64,000 bases of DNA from positions 882,009 to 946,008 of the forward strand of contig JAJEKV010000169.1 of NCBI GenBank assembly GCA_021234155.1, given 5' to 3'. Every line of letters starts with the position of its first letter. Within the stretch, counting starts at the first letter, position 1. A program made the position numbers and the translations under genes. This DNA comes from Isoetes taiwanensis (Eukaryota > Streptophyta > Lycopodiopsida > Isoetales > Isoetaceae). A model generated the notes under the pieces. It ran no database searches, was not told the DNA's origin, and saw nothing but the letters and a program-made list of their open reading frames with translations. Below are positions 23,036 through 34,689 of the stretch, piece after piece.

Positions 23036-24059
23036 CACAGTGATCAAGCACGTAAGAAGATTGATGAGTGCAAAACAAAGCCAGCTACTCCACATCACAT
23101 TCCATACACATCACACAGGAACAGATGCAGTCACTACACCTATGGACACTCACATGCAGCCGCATACAATCGGCATGCAGTATCCATGCATCCACGTCAA
23201 CGCAAACTCCCTTCCCCCCCAACACCCCCCCAACTGGAGGCAATTCCACAACGCCCAAGCCACGATCAGGTCATACTGCAGCCACTACCATAAAAGTATC
23301 ATTGGACATGCTGACAATGTTCCTGCAATGCCAGGGCTCTTGGATTCATTCAATATCTCAGTCATGTCATAAGTTCGAGTCCAAATAGATAATGATCACC
23401 TTCTTGGGCTAACAAAATGACAACCTGCTTCATAGCATTTACACAGCTGCACACAAAACAAACAAGACCCAACACAAAATGATGAAACAAAATGCATAAA
23501 AACACAATATGAGGCCACCAGAGGGCAACCCCTCATGCGCATCACCTTGTTTTATCAATATATTATGTTGTCGATTATTGAAATGGTGGCCTGCATTAAA
23601 TCGTATGCTAGGGATGCTAGGAGTCTTCCGATAATGAAATGGCAAATAAATACGGGAGGGTTGACCACGAGATATCCATTGCTGCCTTTTGGTCTTATGG
23701 CGGTCCCAAAGAAGCGTACTTCTAAATCGAAAAAGAAAAGTCGTAAAACTGCATGGACAGAAAAAGCATATGAAATTCATAAAGTATTGAACGGGTTTTT
23801 ATGTTAAAGAATGACGTATAATAAAGGTATTTCTCCTACCCTATGCACGCAGGTGTATTTTACTTATTACATAGGTGATTCCATGGGGATTTCTACCCGT
23901 TGTAAAAGGATAATTTGTATAAACACAAACTATGATCAACTTTAGTTTAATAGTTGTTATAAATATCTCATTCTAGTGCTTTTTTGGACATTTGAACATT
24001 GAACTGCAATTATATGGGACGATGAACAATACAATTTATGTAAAGTAAAAGCTTTAGCT
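23036..24059. other. No gene recognised
   Basis: Contains His/Pro-rich frames overlapping in three phases (23068-23388) that look like chance openings in a CA-rich stretch, and a short frame at 23535-23807. Nothing was assignable. Confidence 0.35.
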
Positions 24060-24540
24060 ACTATAAAGTCTGAGGGGCCTTCTTGGAAAATCTGACTTCT
24101 AGGGTAGGCTGGATTATGGAACTACGAGGAACAACAATTAACCAAGATCTGCCATAAAGGATGGAAAAATTATGAGGCTAACAAAATAAAAGTCTTCAGA
24201 TGGCTTGTGCTACAACAGAGCCTCCATACAAATGCAAGAATATTAAATATGATGCCAATGTGGTGGAAGAATGCCCTTTGGACTATAAAATCAAGACCAT
24301 TATATGATATTTCAGTCTAATTCTAGGTATATATCAAATTATCTGATAAGATAAATTTTACTATGTGACTATCCATCCCTGTAAACGCCCAGTGGAATGA
24401 CTCTCTCATCATTTTTCTATCATGTACCTTTCTTATATGAAATATAAAAAAAAAACCTTGCCCTAAAAATAAAAGTAAAAATAAAATTAAAATTAAAATT
24501 AAGATAAAAAAAATAGAAATAAAAAATAAATAAAGATCCC
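24060..24540 (+). mobile_element. LINE 3' fragment with A-rich tail
   Basis: Coding remnants around 24130-24260 read EEQQLTKICHKGWKNYEANK followed by IKVFRWLVLQQSL. They correspond closely to the segment at 3870-3980 (SICAKGWQNCGAPKINTFRR), that is, the zinc-binding C-terminal domain of the same LINE group. A 3' part ends in a long (AAAATTA)n-type A-rich tail at 24450-24535. The 5' end is truncated. Confidence 0.65.
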
Positions 24541-25004
24541 TTGGAATATTTCCTACGCAACCATTATAACATGTGTATTTTTTTAGTAAGTATGCATATC
24601 CAAAGGAAGCCCCTTTGAGTGCACTCAGATGGTTTATACGCATAATACAAGTGCATTCCATTGGTATATAGGTCATACACAAGTGCGGCTTTTCTAGGGA
24701 CTTTCAAAATAGGTTTGATAATTGTTTGTTGATTATTGTGATTTGTAATGGGTTCCAAGACTAGTAGAATTGAATTAAGCTGAATTGATTTTAATTGTCC
24801 ATGGAGACCACACGGTCAATGACTTTCATTCTCATCACACTAGACATGATCTGATCCACTTCCCCACGTAACTGGTAGGGAGGAACACCCCAACCTTAAG
24901 CCCTAACTACTACGTTGAATTAGACTTGGAAAAAGAAAACAAATCATTTGGCCCATCATCCGCTTCATATTCGACAATCTTAGCTCTAGAATTATTTGCA
25001 TTCG

Positions 25005-26499
25005 TGTGACGTTCTAGGTATTTATATGGTATACGTATACATACTATGACACATCACCAGTATATAATTAGACCCTTAAGGGTCAATAGGGGATCATTTG
25101 GGCAAATCTAAAAGGGCTTTTATTAGCTATGCTAAAGATTTTAGTAAAGATATTAGTCATAATTAGCTAAAGTCAACCTATAGGGCAGTGCCACCTGGCC
25201 AAATTGATTGGCCAAGTGGGACTTGCCAAATTGGGAAGGGAAATTAGGGTCCTATCCCCATTTCTGCCCCAAAATTGATTGGGGAAGAGTGGAGGAAGCC
25301 ATCCACTGTTGTGACAAGACCTGAAGAATGGAAGCCTTTCGGGACAATGGCTCCAGCCAGGAGACCGGTCAGTCCCTAGATAGCTTGTGCTTCATCTAAC
25401 ACTTCTTTGAGTAGATGGAATGGTTAAATTCTCTTTTATATGTTACTACGATGATGATGGATACTTTGGTTGTGATTATATTCTTTCTTCTGCTCCTTCT
25501 GTGTATTGGGGGTTAAGGAAAGGGTAGAGACCTAAAAGCTTCCTAGAAATAGAGATGTTTCTAGCTAGGACCCTTAAAACCCAGTAATTGTGGCCTGTGC
25601 ACAAGATCCCACTTGGCTATGGATGCTATGAGGTGATTCAGCACTAAATAGAATCGGGGGTGGAGTCTTGTCTAGCTCAGCTACATGACTCCTATAGTGT
25701 GCTAGTCTTATAACTGATCACTGAGAGGGCCGGGTATGGGTCTGACACTCACTGGGTCGCAGGAGACATGCCTATATGGACGCCCTGGACTCGAACGGGC
25801 TGGAGAGCTGGCCTTTAGATTTAGAGGAGTAAGTCGGTTACGAATGCGGGGGTCACTGATGTGGCACGTGTTTTCTAGCACACTAAGGGATCCGTCATGC
25901 TCCGGAAGGGGATGCCTCTCCCACCTGCCTCATCAGACTGGGGAGATATAACCCAAAGTAGCCTCATCGGGTGATTCCACGGGATTGCATCTCCGGAGGG
26001 TTTCAATCACGCCATAACATGTTTCAGCCTATCTGCAAAGTGTGCACAGGCGGGGCAGATGGAGTGGACTACCTTAGCCATTGTTCTATGCCAGCCAACG
26101 CCATGTTATATTTTCGTCTGCTGATATCTCGAGGCTCTGACCGTCAGTCGACCCTATGGAGTCTGAACCCCGGGTAGAGCCCTTGTTCTGATGTATTACT
26201 TATGTTATCTTGTGTTTGTATTATCCTGTCGATGATGTTGATGGATGGGCCACCCTTCGTGGTGGTATATGATTTGAGCATGATTGTCGTGTGTTAACAT
26301 GTATGTGCGTTTCCGCTGCATAGGATTTCCATAGAGGACGTGGGACGAATTACACCTCCGTGTTCCTCGCCCGGACATTTGGACATCCCAAGTGGTCCGA
26401 GTATGACGGAGGACCCTACCATGGTGATGTAGTCGCCATGGGAGGGGAATTCCTGTATTTGTACAATGGGAGCATTGTACAGATTCTGGGAACATCACA
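25005..26499 (+). mobile_element. Solo gypsy-type LTR, copy B (1495 bp)
   Basis: Starts TGTGACG and ends CATCACA, an inverted terminal pair matching the GACGTCACA end of copy A. It shares long blocks with copy C (37907-39343), for example CCTGTGCACAAGATCCCAC, the CTGGACTCGAACGG block, CAAAGTGTGCACAGG and the GGGCCACCCTTCGTGGTGG hairpin. Flanks are ATTCG (25000-25004) and ATTCA (26500-26504), a near-perfect 5-bp target duplication. No internal domain lies beside it, so it is best read as a solo LTR left by LTR-LTR recombination. Confidence 0.7.
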
Positions 26500-26639
26500 A
26501 TTCATAGGCTCAGCTATGGTATCATCGTTTGGGTTGTCTTGTTTTGTTATAGAAAGCAGAGGTTCCAGGCAAGAACGACTTGCTCTATTAATTCAAATCA
26601 CTCTTGGCCTCGGTCTATAGACTGCAAAATAGAAATTTG

Positions 26640-28247
26640 TCATTGATGTTCTGGAATATTATTTTGATGGAACCATGTGGAAGTCTCCAATACTCTGAAA
26701 TAGAAAAAAAGTGGATGATTCCACCCATTCAGTGATCCCACCAACCCTCTGATCCTTCTAACTCTTAGTTTGTTCATCAAAAGGAGTGGTTGGTAGAGAT
26801 TAAAAGGAGGCAAAAGAAAGTAAAGGAGGTCCATGCTCAAGCTATGGAGATTGATCGTCATGGTAATCATCTGCCTGACGCGCATCCTTCAGCTTTTTGT
26901 CAATCTCGCAAATTAGTTAAGGGTTCAGGGTCCTTGGCATTTCAACATCCTCCACATGTTTCCCTCATAGACAGATGCTCCTTCTATTACATATCATCGT
27001 GGGCGCTTTGCACCATTACAGTGGGCTGATGTTGTTAATGCTGCTGGTATCCTTCCACACAAAAATGAGAGAAGTCATTTTGTCGTCGATCTCCCTTATC
27101 ATTTATAATGAACAACAACTCACTGTTGTCAGAGCTTGTAGATCTTAAGCAGCACCTTCATGGTCATTTTCAACCTTTCTTTGATGGAGGAGATTTACCC
27201 GTCTAGACAGAAATGAGAGAAGCTATTTTGTCAAAGATCTCCCTTATCATTTCAAATGAGTAGCTTCATCAATAGGGGCAAACATCAATTGTAGGTAATT
27301 TAAAGGCGATAGTCTTTACTCCCAAAAAATATTAGCGCCCAGATGGTATACATATTGAGCTCTTTCAGAATTATTGGGAGCGGTTAGAATTACGTGTTTG
27401 ATGCATTTTGTAACATCTATTGGTCTAGTGCCCTCGACAGAATCCTCAATACAGGTGCTATCTCATTGATTCCTAAGGCTACGGAGGCCCAATTAGTTTC
27501 AAATTGTTGCCCAATCACACTATTGCCATCTGTGTATAGAATTTTTTATCAAAGCCTTTGCAAGTGAAATTTACTCTTGCCGAGTCTATCTCCACTATGC
27601 AATCTAGGTTCCTTCATAGAAGCTATACTCTTAACAATGTGGCTGCATATTTGAAGCTTGATAAAGCTTATGATAGCGTCAGTTGAAATTTCATGCATTT
27701 CTATTTGCTCGGGCTGGAATATGGATACCAATTCACATTATATATTACAAAATTGCATGTCTTTGCTTGAGCCATTGTTCTATTCCATGGCGAGCCATCA
27801 GAGATCTTTCCAATTGGTTGCGGCATTCAGTAGGGATGCCCATTGGCCTCTCTTCTCTTCACTAATGTGGCCGAAATTCTCTCAAAAGTAGTTTCTAGTC
27901 ACCACATTAGAGGGGCTTCTGTAGAGTTTAGCTATAGAAGATGGCTCACAAGAAGTATATAATCAATATGAAGATGGCATTTATTTCTGGCTGCTTCTTA
28001 GAGAATTTGGATACGATGAAGCTGCTTCTAAATACATTTTCAATGGCATCTGGTGTGTTTGCTGACTGGCACAAGTGCATTGCTCTTTGGACTTTGGATA
28101 CTCCAACACCGTGATATGAACTTGCTTTTTCATGAAGGTACTTGCTCATGGACAATCCACCAAATTGCTTGATATTCCAGTTGGAATTCATATCAATATG
28201 GGAGCGACATGGGAAGAGATCATTAAAGGATTGAAGAGGCATCTGTT
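26640..28247 (+). mobile_element. L1-type LINE fragment, duplicate copy 1
   Basis: Degraded ORF2 from before the RT into the palm. Recognisable blocks are LIPK followed by 'NCCPITLLPSVYRI' (27465-27545), LDKAYDSVS (about 27655-27685), GCPLASLLF-like (27838-27870), IRGASVEF (27905-27930), ASGVFADWHKCIALW (28045-28092) and WEEIIKGLKRHLF (28210-28245). Many stops and frame changes interrupt it. From about 27047 on it is nearly parallel to 29526-30328 plus 34725-35101. It ends abruptly where a copia LTR (TGTTAG) begins, at the same site as in the second copy. Confidence 0.75.
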
Positions 28248-28889
28248 TGTTAGTATATCATGCCATATATAATGGTTTATTGGTTCTATAAACATCTCAA
28301 GTACCTATGCATCATCATTTAGTTTGGAATTTAGTTTGGAAGAACACGTGTCATTTTCCTTGTGCATGTCGGTGGAGGGAAAAGCAATAACAAAGGACAA
28401 TAATGGACGTTCATTGTGTGGACGAATCCTGAAGCGGTTTCTGACCAAGGCAAACAGCCAGTCTATCAGTATTGTGTTACAGATCGACTTTTTGATTGTT
28501 TGTACTCTAGTGTTGATCAGAAGGGGATCCTGCTACAGGCTCCGCAGCTGTTTGTTCAATCCAGAAATTGGATTCCGGAAGAGGTTGATTGTTGACATGA
28601 CACTCTGATTTTCTGTTGGAAACGTAGGTGCAGGATTAACTCATTTGAGAGTGATGCAATTGTCTCGATTCTAAAATTCTGTCACAACCGTATTATTTGC
28701 AGTTCATGTTTATGCAAATAGAAGCTTTTAAACTGAGAAAAAAGACACAATAATTTATCCTTTATCCCCGAGGAAGTGCAGCTCGGTTTTAATATTTGGA
28801 GATCCTCTCTTGACCAGTACACATCTTCTATTGTTTTTTTAGTATGTAGTTGGAGCATTGCTTTGAACTTGGTTTTGTCGAATCGTACA
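28248..28889 (+). repeat. Copia LTR, duplicate copy 1
   Basis: 642 bp from TGTTAG to GTACA, followed immediately by a primer-binding-site-like sequence. It is closely similar to 35102-35739. It sits inside LINE sequence at exactly the position of the second copy. Confidence 0.8.
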
Positions 28890-28903
28890 TTGATAGCAGA
28901 GCC
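28890..28903 (+). other. Copia primer-binding site (degenerate)
   Basis: TTGATAGCAGAGCC directly follows the LTR; the canonical plant initiator tRNA-Met site is TTGGTATCAGAGCC. Two bases differ. Confidence 0.7.
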
Positions 28904-28914
28904 AGTTAGAAATC

Positions 28915-29505
28915 ATGACTACCAGGTTCGGAGCCGCATTGCTTAACGCAATTGAGGTGTATTCTGATGGTTCCGGTTTTCAAGTTTGAAAAACGAAAAT
29001 AGAAGAGGTATTAAATTCAGAGGCTTCAAATGGACATTGCTTAGCCACTGGAAGGACAAGATTTAAAGGAGATACTTGCAAAGCTTGGTAAGATGAAGAT
29101 TGGAGAAGGTGAAAGTAAACCTACAGAAGGTTCTGGTAAGTCAGAAGGTGTTTCTGTATATTCTGATAACAAGGTTAGAGAAGCAAGAGGAATAACTGCA
29201 TGCAAAGTTGGATCTAGTATCTTGTTAAGAATGAGAGGTATGAACCCTCAACAAATGTGGACATATCTTAGAAACAAATATGAACAAAAATCATCATCAC
29301 AGTTGGATGTTTTAGATAGAGAACTAAGGCTATTAAAATATGGTGAAAACGAGAATATTACTGATTTTTTCTCAAAGATAGATAATATTTTTGCTGATCT
29401 AGATGCAGCGAACTGGAGCAAAAGAAGATAGTAAGTGAAATAGAAAGTTCTGACATCTTGTTTGTGAGGAAATCAAAAGGGAAAAAGAAGTATGTAGAGA
29501 AAACC
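28915..29505 (+). pseudogene. Copia gag fragment, duplicate copy 1
   Basis: From ATG 28915 the frame encodes the copia gag start (TTRFGAALLNAIEVYSDGSG). It is interrupted by the same TGA (Trp expected in 'FQVW') as copy 2. Blocks VREARGITACKVGSSILLRM and MNPQQMWTYLRNKYE and LDVLDRELRLL follow. It retains a segment GENENITDFFSKIDNIFADL that copy 2 has lost. Sequence similarity to copia stops at about 29505, where LINE sequence of the next duplicate unit begins. Confidence 0.75.
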
Positions 29506-29525
29506 ATTTGCAGAAAGAGATTTAT

Positions 29526-30328
29526 CCTTCCACATAGAAATGAGAGAAGTCATTTTGTCGTCGATCTCCCCTATCATTTCTAATGAACAACAACTCAATG
29601 TTGTCAAAGCTTATAGATCTTAAGCAGCATCTTCATGGTCATTTTCAGACTTTATTTGATGGAAGAGATTTACCCGTCCAGACGGAAATGAGAGAAGCTG
29701 TTTTGTCAAAGATCTCCCTTATCATTTCAAATGAGTAGCTTCATCAATAGGGGCAAACATCAATTGCAGGTAATTTGAAGGCGATAGTCTTTACTCCCAA
29801 AAAAGATAAGCGCCCAGTTTGTATACATATTGAGCTCTTTCAGAATTATTGGGAGCGGTTAGAACCAGACGTGTTTGATGCATTTTGTAACTTCTATTGG
29901 CTAGTGCCCTCGACAGAATCCTCAATACAGGTGCTATCTCATTGATTCCTAAGACTGATGAGGCCCAAACAGTTTCAAATTGGTGCCCAATCACACTATT
30001 GCCATCTGTGTATAGAATTTTTGTCAAAGCCTTTGCAAGTAAAATTCACTATTGCCGAGTCTATCTCCACTACGCAATCTAGGTTCCTTCCTAGAAGGTG
30101 TATTCTTAACAATGTGGTTGCATCTTTGAAGCTTGATAAAGCCTATGATAGCGTCAGTTGAAATTTCATGCATCTCTATTTGCTCAGGCTGGAATATGGA
30201 TACCAATTCACATTAGATATTACAAAATTGCATGTCTCTACTTGAGCCATTGTTCTATTACATGGCAAGCCATCAGAGATCTTTCCAATTGGTTGTGGCA
30301 TTTAGTAGGGATGCCCATTGGCCTCTCT
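29526..30328 (+). mobile_element. L1-type LINE fragment, duplicate copy 2 (left part)
   Basis: Parallel to 27047-27855 and somewhat better preserved: GAISLIPKTDEAQTVSNWCP, ITLLPSVYRIFVKAFASKIH, QSRFLPRRCILNNVVASLKL and DKAYDSVS are visible. This is the RT N-terminal region (motifs 0-A) of an L1-type LINE. The copy is interrupted at about 30326 by a different LINE and resumes at 34725. Confidence 0.75.
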
Positions 30329-30339
30329 CTCTCTCTCAC

Positions 30340-31395
30340 ATGGCGCCAAAAAAGGAGGCCAAAACTGGCGCTTACCCTAAACCCCAGAAAAGCAGAGCCA
30401 AGCATGTCGAATCCTCTGATGGGTCCGGGTCTGACTCTGATGGGTCGGACAAAGAGATGGCTGGGGCTATTTCCGGCTGCTCCAAAACAAAAAAACAAGG
30501 ATTTGTTGCTTCTGGAACATCGGATATTAGTGGTGGTACTAGCAAAATAGAAACGACTGTTGCAACAGGGATTAAAACTCCGGATGCTGCTGCTGCCAAG
30601 AAGGATAAAATAAAGAAGTCTGTTGCAGAGTCGGATGACGAACTGAGTACCCCAATTTCACTGGAAATAATATGGCAAGAACTCATACAATTTCGGAAGG
30701 AGGCAGCTATAAGAGAAACGAAATGGATAGATGCGCAGGAAGCTTTGACAAATGAGATTCGAAGGCTGAATAATGAAAACAAATCAATCAGGGATGATAT
30801 GGCTCTGCTGAAAACTGAAATGAAAGAAGTGAAAGAGGATATTAAATCAGAAATGGAAGAGGATATGGCTCTGCTGAAAACTGAAATGAAAGAAGTGAAA
30901 GAAGATATTAAATCAGAAATGGAGGAGGTAAAAGAAGACATACTGAAGATACAAAGCTACCAGGATACCTCCGAGATCATGGCAGTGAAAACAGAATTAC
31001 AGGAATACATTGAAGGGCAAGAAAGGAAGCAGCGGGCACTGAATCTCAGAATTGTGGGTATGCCAGAACAAGAAAATGAAAACACAAAAGAAGCGGTGAC
31101 TAAATTATTTGAGGAGAAATTGGAGACAATGGATACGAACGTGCTTGATGCTTTTCGGGTAGGAAAGAAAGAGGCAGGGACAAGACACGTTGTGGTTCGG
31201 TTCCAGACTAGAGATGCTCGTTTTTCTGTACTTAGGAACAGATTCAAATTGAAAAACCAGTTCATTTGGATCAATGAAGATCTGACAAAAGAACAAATGA
31301 TGGAAAAGAAACAGGAATTAGAGAAAGTGAAGGAAGCTAGAGCCAATAATAAGAAAGTCACTTGGAGAAAGGGAAAGGCTGTGATTGAAACATAG
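30340..31395 (+). CDS. LINE ORF1 protein (coiled coil, RNA-binding)
   Basis: 351 codons from ATG 30340 to TAG 31393. The N-terminus is basic and Ser/Asp-rich (KSRAKHVESSDGSGSDSDGS). Roughly residues 110-230 form a long charged coiled coil including a perfect-looking 66-bp tandem duplication (30796-30927) encoding two DMALLKTEMKEVKEDIKSEM units. Residues 230-350 look like the RRM and C-terminal domain of L1-type ORF1p (ALNLRIVGMPEQENENT, VVVRFQTRDARFSVLR, IWINEDLTKEQ). Such proteins trimerise and bind the element's own RNA. Zinc knuckles, usual in plant LINE ORF1, are absent. The frame is intact. The stop is followed in the same frame by the endonuclease. Confidence 0.85.
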   Translation: MAPKKEAKTGAYPKPQKSRAKHVESSDGSGSDSDGSDKEMAGAISGCSKTKKQGFVASGTSDISGGTSKIETTVATGIKTPDAAAAKKDKIKKSVAESDDELSTPISLEIIWQELIQFRKEAAIRETKWIDAQEALTNEIRRLNNENKSIRDDMALLKTEMKEVKEDIKSEMEEDMALLKTEMKEVKEDIKSEMEEVKEDILKIQSYQDTSEIMAVKTELQEYIEGQERKQRALNLRIVGMPEQENENTKEAVTKLFEEKLETMDTNVLDAFRVGKKEAGTRHVVVRFQTRDARFSVLRNRFKLKNQFIWINEDLTKEQMMEKKQELEKVKEARANNKKVTWRKGKAVIET

Positions 31396-32271
31396 GAAGT
31401 GCAGGAGACCTTTAGGATAGGTATATGGAATATTAATAGACTTACAGTAGATAAGATTATCAGTATGGAAGATATTTTATGTGAAGTAGACATGATTTGC
31501 TTTGTAGAAACTAAGGAGCACGATATGTTTGGGCTGCCAGAAATTGAAAATTTCAAAAACATTTACTCAGTTAAGAATGTAAGATTTACACAGGGTGATT
31601 GTGGTAATGGTGGAGTAGCTTGCTATATTCGGGAAAAATATGCACATACTAGAGAAATAAACATCACATATATGGCAATCTGCTATTTTGCACCGCGCCA
31701 TAAGCAGGCTTATGCAGCTGCGCTGGATGCTTCAAGTGATGACCCATTCTATAATTTGGAGCAGGAAATCATGGTATATCAAGAAAAGGGCCAGGTTATC
31801 ATAACAGGAGACTTTAATGCACTTACAAAACATAAACAAGCCACTGTTTACATTGATCTTTGAAGACCCACGTGGCTTGAGGTGAAGATGAGCATCTATT
31901 TGGAAATAAGTGGTCGGAGACGACACATCAGCCAGATCCAATTCTGACCAAAAGCGGGTAGGCAACTATTGAATTTATGCAGTAGTACTAATATGCGCAT
32001 CATGAATGGCATAAGCAGATACCCGAGATCAGGAGGCTTCACATGTAGACAGCGAAGTGTGGTGGATTACCTTATATGTGGAGAAGATACAGCCCAATAT
32101 ATCCAGGATTTTATTGTTATGGATGATAGGATTGAATCCGATCATGTCCCAATACTCTTGGTTCTACCAAACCGCACATAAAGCAATGCGCACAAAGTAC
32201 TTGCCGAGAATAAGATATGATTACAAACAGTCAAGCGCTTTAAAAATGATACTGAGCATGCTATTGCAAAC
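31396..32271 (+). pseudogene. LINE ORF2 endonuclease domain, broken
   Basis: Starting right after the ORF1 stop in the same frame: RIGIWNINRL (N-terminal Asn motif), DMICFVETKEHD (catalytic Glu), GNGGVACYIREKYA, GQVIITGDFNAL (D-x-N) and, further on, VVDYLICGEDTA and RIESDHVPILLVL (catalytic S-D-H). This is an AP-type endonuclease. It is interrupted by TGA 31861, TGA 31945, TAA 32179 and TGA 32218. The LPRIRYDYKQSSA segment near 32200-32240 lies in another frame, implying two compensating frameshifts. The element copy is therefore not autonomous. Confidence 0.85.
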
Positions 32272-34671
32272 ATGTGTTGGCCCGATGATGCGTCTACATT
32301 ATCTGATGCCATTGCCACGATGTTAGTGGGATCTGCCAGCAGATGTTTTGTCCCACAACGCATTATTAAGGGATTAAAATGCAATGCATGGTATGATGTG
32401 AATTGTAAAGAATTGAAAAAGAGGTTTCTAAGAGCAAAAGGAGAGAATAGAAAGAAGCTAAAAAAGGAGTTAGTGAAGCTAATAAGGAAGAAGAAACGTG
32501 CATATCTCTTTAAGAGACAAGAGCAGCTCGTTCAAGAATACCTCAAGGAGCCAAAAAAATTCTGGAATAGAATGAAAAAGGAAAAAGCAAATGATGTAGC
32601 CATTACTGCGCAGGAGCTATGGCAACATGTACATAATTTGTATCATGTAGCAGGAGTGGATGAAGATATAAGTGGCAAATCAGATCTGCTCATAACCATG
32701 GAGGACGTTGAGGATGGAATCAAAAGATTATCAAATGGTAAGGCAAGAGACATACAGGATCTTGGGGCTGAATTGCTGAAATGGGCAAGCACAGAATTAT
32801 ATGTAGGAGTGGAGAAACTACTCAACTTGGTGCTTAAACAAGGCTTTCCGCTTTCATGGCAGACTAACAGGATTGTACCTCTTTGGAAAGGTGGTGACCC
32901 CACAATAGCCAACAATTACCGTACCTTGATGATCAGTAGCCTATTCTCTAAACTATTTGCCACTATTATAGAGAAGAAACTAAGCCACTGGACGGAAGAG
33001 AAACATATCAGATCTGAAACTCAGGCAGGATTTCGTGCTCATAGATCCACAACAGATCACCTTGTTACATTGAAGGCGATCATGGACTCGGTTAAAGGTA
33101 AGAAGAAGCCAGTTTACATTCTTTTTGTAGATTTTAAAAAGGCATTTGATAAGATATCCAGAGATAAATTATGGAGACGGATGGAGCAATTACAGATACC
33201 TGTTGATCTTAGGGAAGCAGTAAGAATATTATATGAAAAAGTTTTTGTGCAGTTATCATTTCCCTTTTCATTAGATGCTCCTGAAACAATCTTAAGTAAT
33301 ATCGGAGTTAAACAGGGATGCCCTTTATCTCCTACGCTGTTCGGACTATTCATTGATAGTCTGGACGAATGGCTTACTGAGAATGGAGGAGAAGGTACGG
33401 TTCTGCATGATTATGTGATAAGATTGCTAATGTATGCTGATGATGTGGTCATTTTTGCGCGTACTCCTGAACAAATGCAGAAACACATAGACGCATTAGC
33501 CTCCTTTTGTGATCATACTGATATGCAGGTGAACCTTGAGAAAACAAAGGTTATGGCAGTTGGGATTCTTAGGCAGACATGCTTTAAGTTTAATGGGGCT
33601 GAAATTCAGACTTGTGAATCTTATAAATACCTTGGGCTGGAAATCCATCGAAACCATAGATGGAATGCATGCATAGAACAGAGGATCGAAGGTGGGCTTA
33701 AAGCCTTGTATACTATGCAAAGCATAAGCAGACGAATTCATTTATGGTCTTGGGAAATGAAAATTAAGCTTTTCTTTGTGTTAGTGCAGACTGTAGTGCT
33801 TTATGGCTGCGAAGTATGGGGGCCAAGTCTGCCTAAAGGATTATGGGAGGATATAGAACAAGTATTGAAAAAGTTTTTGAGACAGGAGATAGGAGCTAAA
33901 ATGCAAACTCCATTTCCCATGCTGTTAGCTGAATGTGGCTTGATGCCGATGGAAGGTGAAGCAATGGTCAGGTGTATCCGATATGTGAGAAAGTTGAAAA
34001 AACAAACAGATGATCGGATTCCATATAATGCCATGATATCTAGTCTTGAGCGAGGGTGGTTTGCTGACATACTGTCTTGGCTAAAAAGATGGGACATTAC
34101 ATTGGAGGCTGCACTATCGTATGATGGTGATATCAGGCAATGGGTCAAAAAGAAGGTAATAGATAAATTATGGCAGAATCCACCAACCAAGATGTGTTTG
34201 TATAGATTGAATATGAATCCTAATCTAATGCAGGCTAAGCATCTACAGGAGAACATATCTATAGGTAAGAGGCATGCTATCAGCCGGCTCCGTCTCAGCT
34301 CACATAGGCTGGGTGTGGAAGCTGGGCGTTGGAGCAACTTACCCAGAGAACGCAGAACCTGCAAGGTTTGTGGAGGTGCAGAGGTAGAGGATGAGCATCA
34401 TGTGTTGCTAGTATGCCCTGCGTATGAGCTACTGAGGGCTCAATACGGCATCAAAGTAGAGAGTCTATTCCAGTTATTTACTTTAGATGCAAATGTAGTG
34501 GGTGCTTTCATTATTGATATTTTAAAATGTAGAGAAACATATGTAGAGAGAAATATGTCTTTTGATATTGATAACATTGATGATTATGAGGAGAGAGCTG
34601 AGGAAGTCCTACATGAGGATTTCTTAGAAGAACTTATGGAATTACACTTTGATCGTCTTATAGACCTATGA
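32272..34671 (+). CDS. LINE reverse transcriptase and C-terminal domain
   Basis: An uninterrupted 799-codon frame (first ATG 32272) continuing ORF2. Motifs in order: WKGGDPTIANNYRTLMISSL; QAGFRAHRSTTDHL; FVDFKKAFDKI (motif A Asp); GVKQGCPLSPTLFGLF (motif B); LLMYADDVVIFA (catalytic YADD); NLEKTKVMAVG; and a thumb with YKYLGLEI. The C-terminus has SSHRLGVEAGRW and a Cys/His cluster, CKVCGG followed by EDEHH and C-P-A-Y. No RNase H was seen. All RT catalytic residues are present, so this domain could be enzymatically competent even though the upstream endonuclease is broken. Confidence 0.9.
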   Translation: MCWPDDASTLSDAIATMLVGSASRCFVPQRIIKGLKCNAWYDVNCKELKKRFLRAKGENRKKLKKELVKLIRKKKRAYLFKRQEQLVQEYLKEPKKFWNRMKKEKANDVAITAQELWQHVHNLYHVAGVDEDISGKSDLLITMEDVEDGIKRLSNGKARDIQDLGAELLKWASTELYVGVEKLLNLVLKQGFPLSWQTNRIVPLWKGGDPTIANNYRTLMISSLFSKLFATIIEKKLSHWTEEKHIRSETQAGFRAHRSTTDHLVTLKAIMDSVKGKKKPVYILFVDFKKAFDKISRDKLWRRMEQLQIPVDLREAVRILYEKVFVQLSFPFSLDAPETILSNIGVKQGCPLSPTLFGLFIDSLDEWLTENGGEGTVLHDYVIRLLMYADDVVIFARTPEQMQKHIDALASFCDHTDMQVNLEKTKVMAVGILRQTCFKFNGAEIQTCESYKYLGLEIHRNHRWNACIEQRIEGGLKALYTMQSISRRIHLWSWEMKIKLFFVLVQTVVLYGCEVWGPSLPKGLWEDIEQVLKKFLRQEIGAKMQTPFPMLLAECGLMPMEGEAMVRCIRYVRKLKKQTDDRIPYNAMISSLERGWFADILSWLKRWDITLEAALSYDGDIRQWVKKKVIDKLWQNPPTKMCLYRLNMNPNLMQAKHLQENISIGKRHAISRLRLSSHRLGVEAGRWSNLPRERRTCKVCGGAEVEDEHHVLLVCPAYELLRAQYGIKVESLFQLFTLDANVVGAFIIDILKCRETYVERNMSFDIDNIDDYEERAEEVLHEDFLEELMELHFDRLIDL

Positions 34672-34689
34672 GGTCTCCGCAGACGTAAT

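Noticed and set aside
23068-23388. Three overlapping plus-strand frames with His/Pro/Thr-rich peptides
   Set aside because: The same DNA is open in three phases, typical of CA-rich sequence; no similarity recognised.
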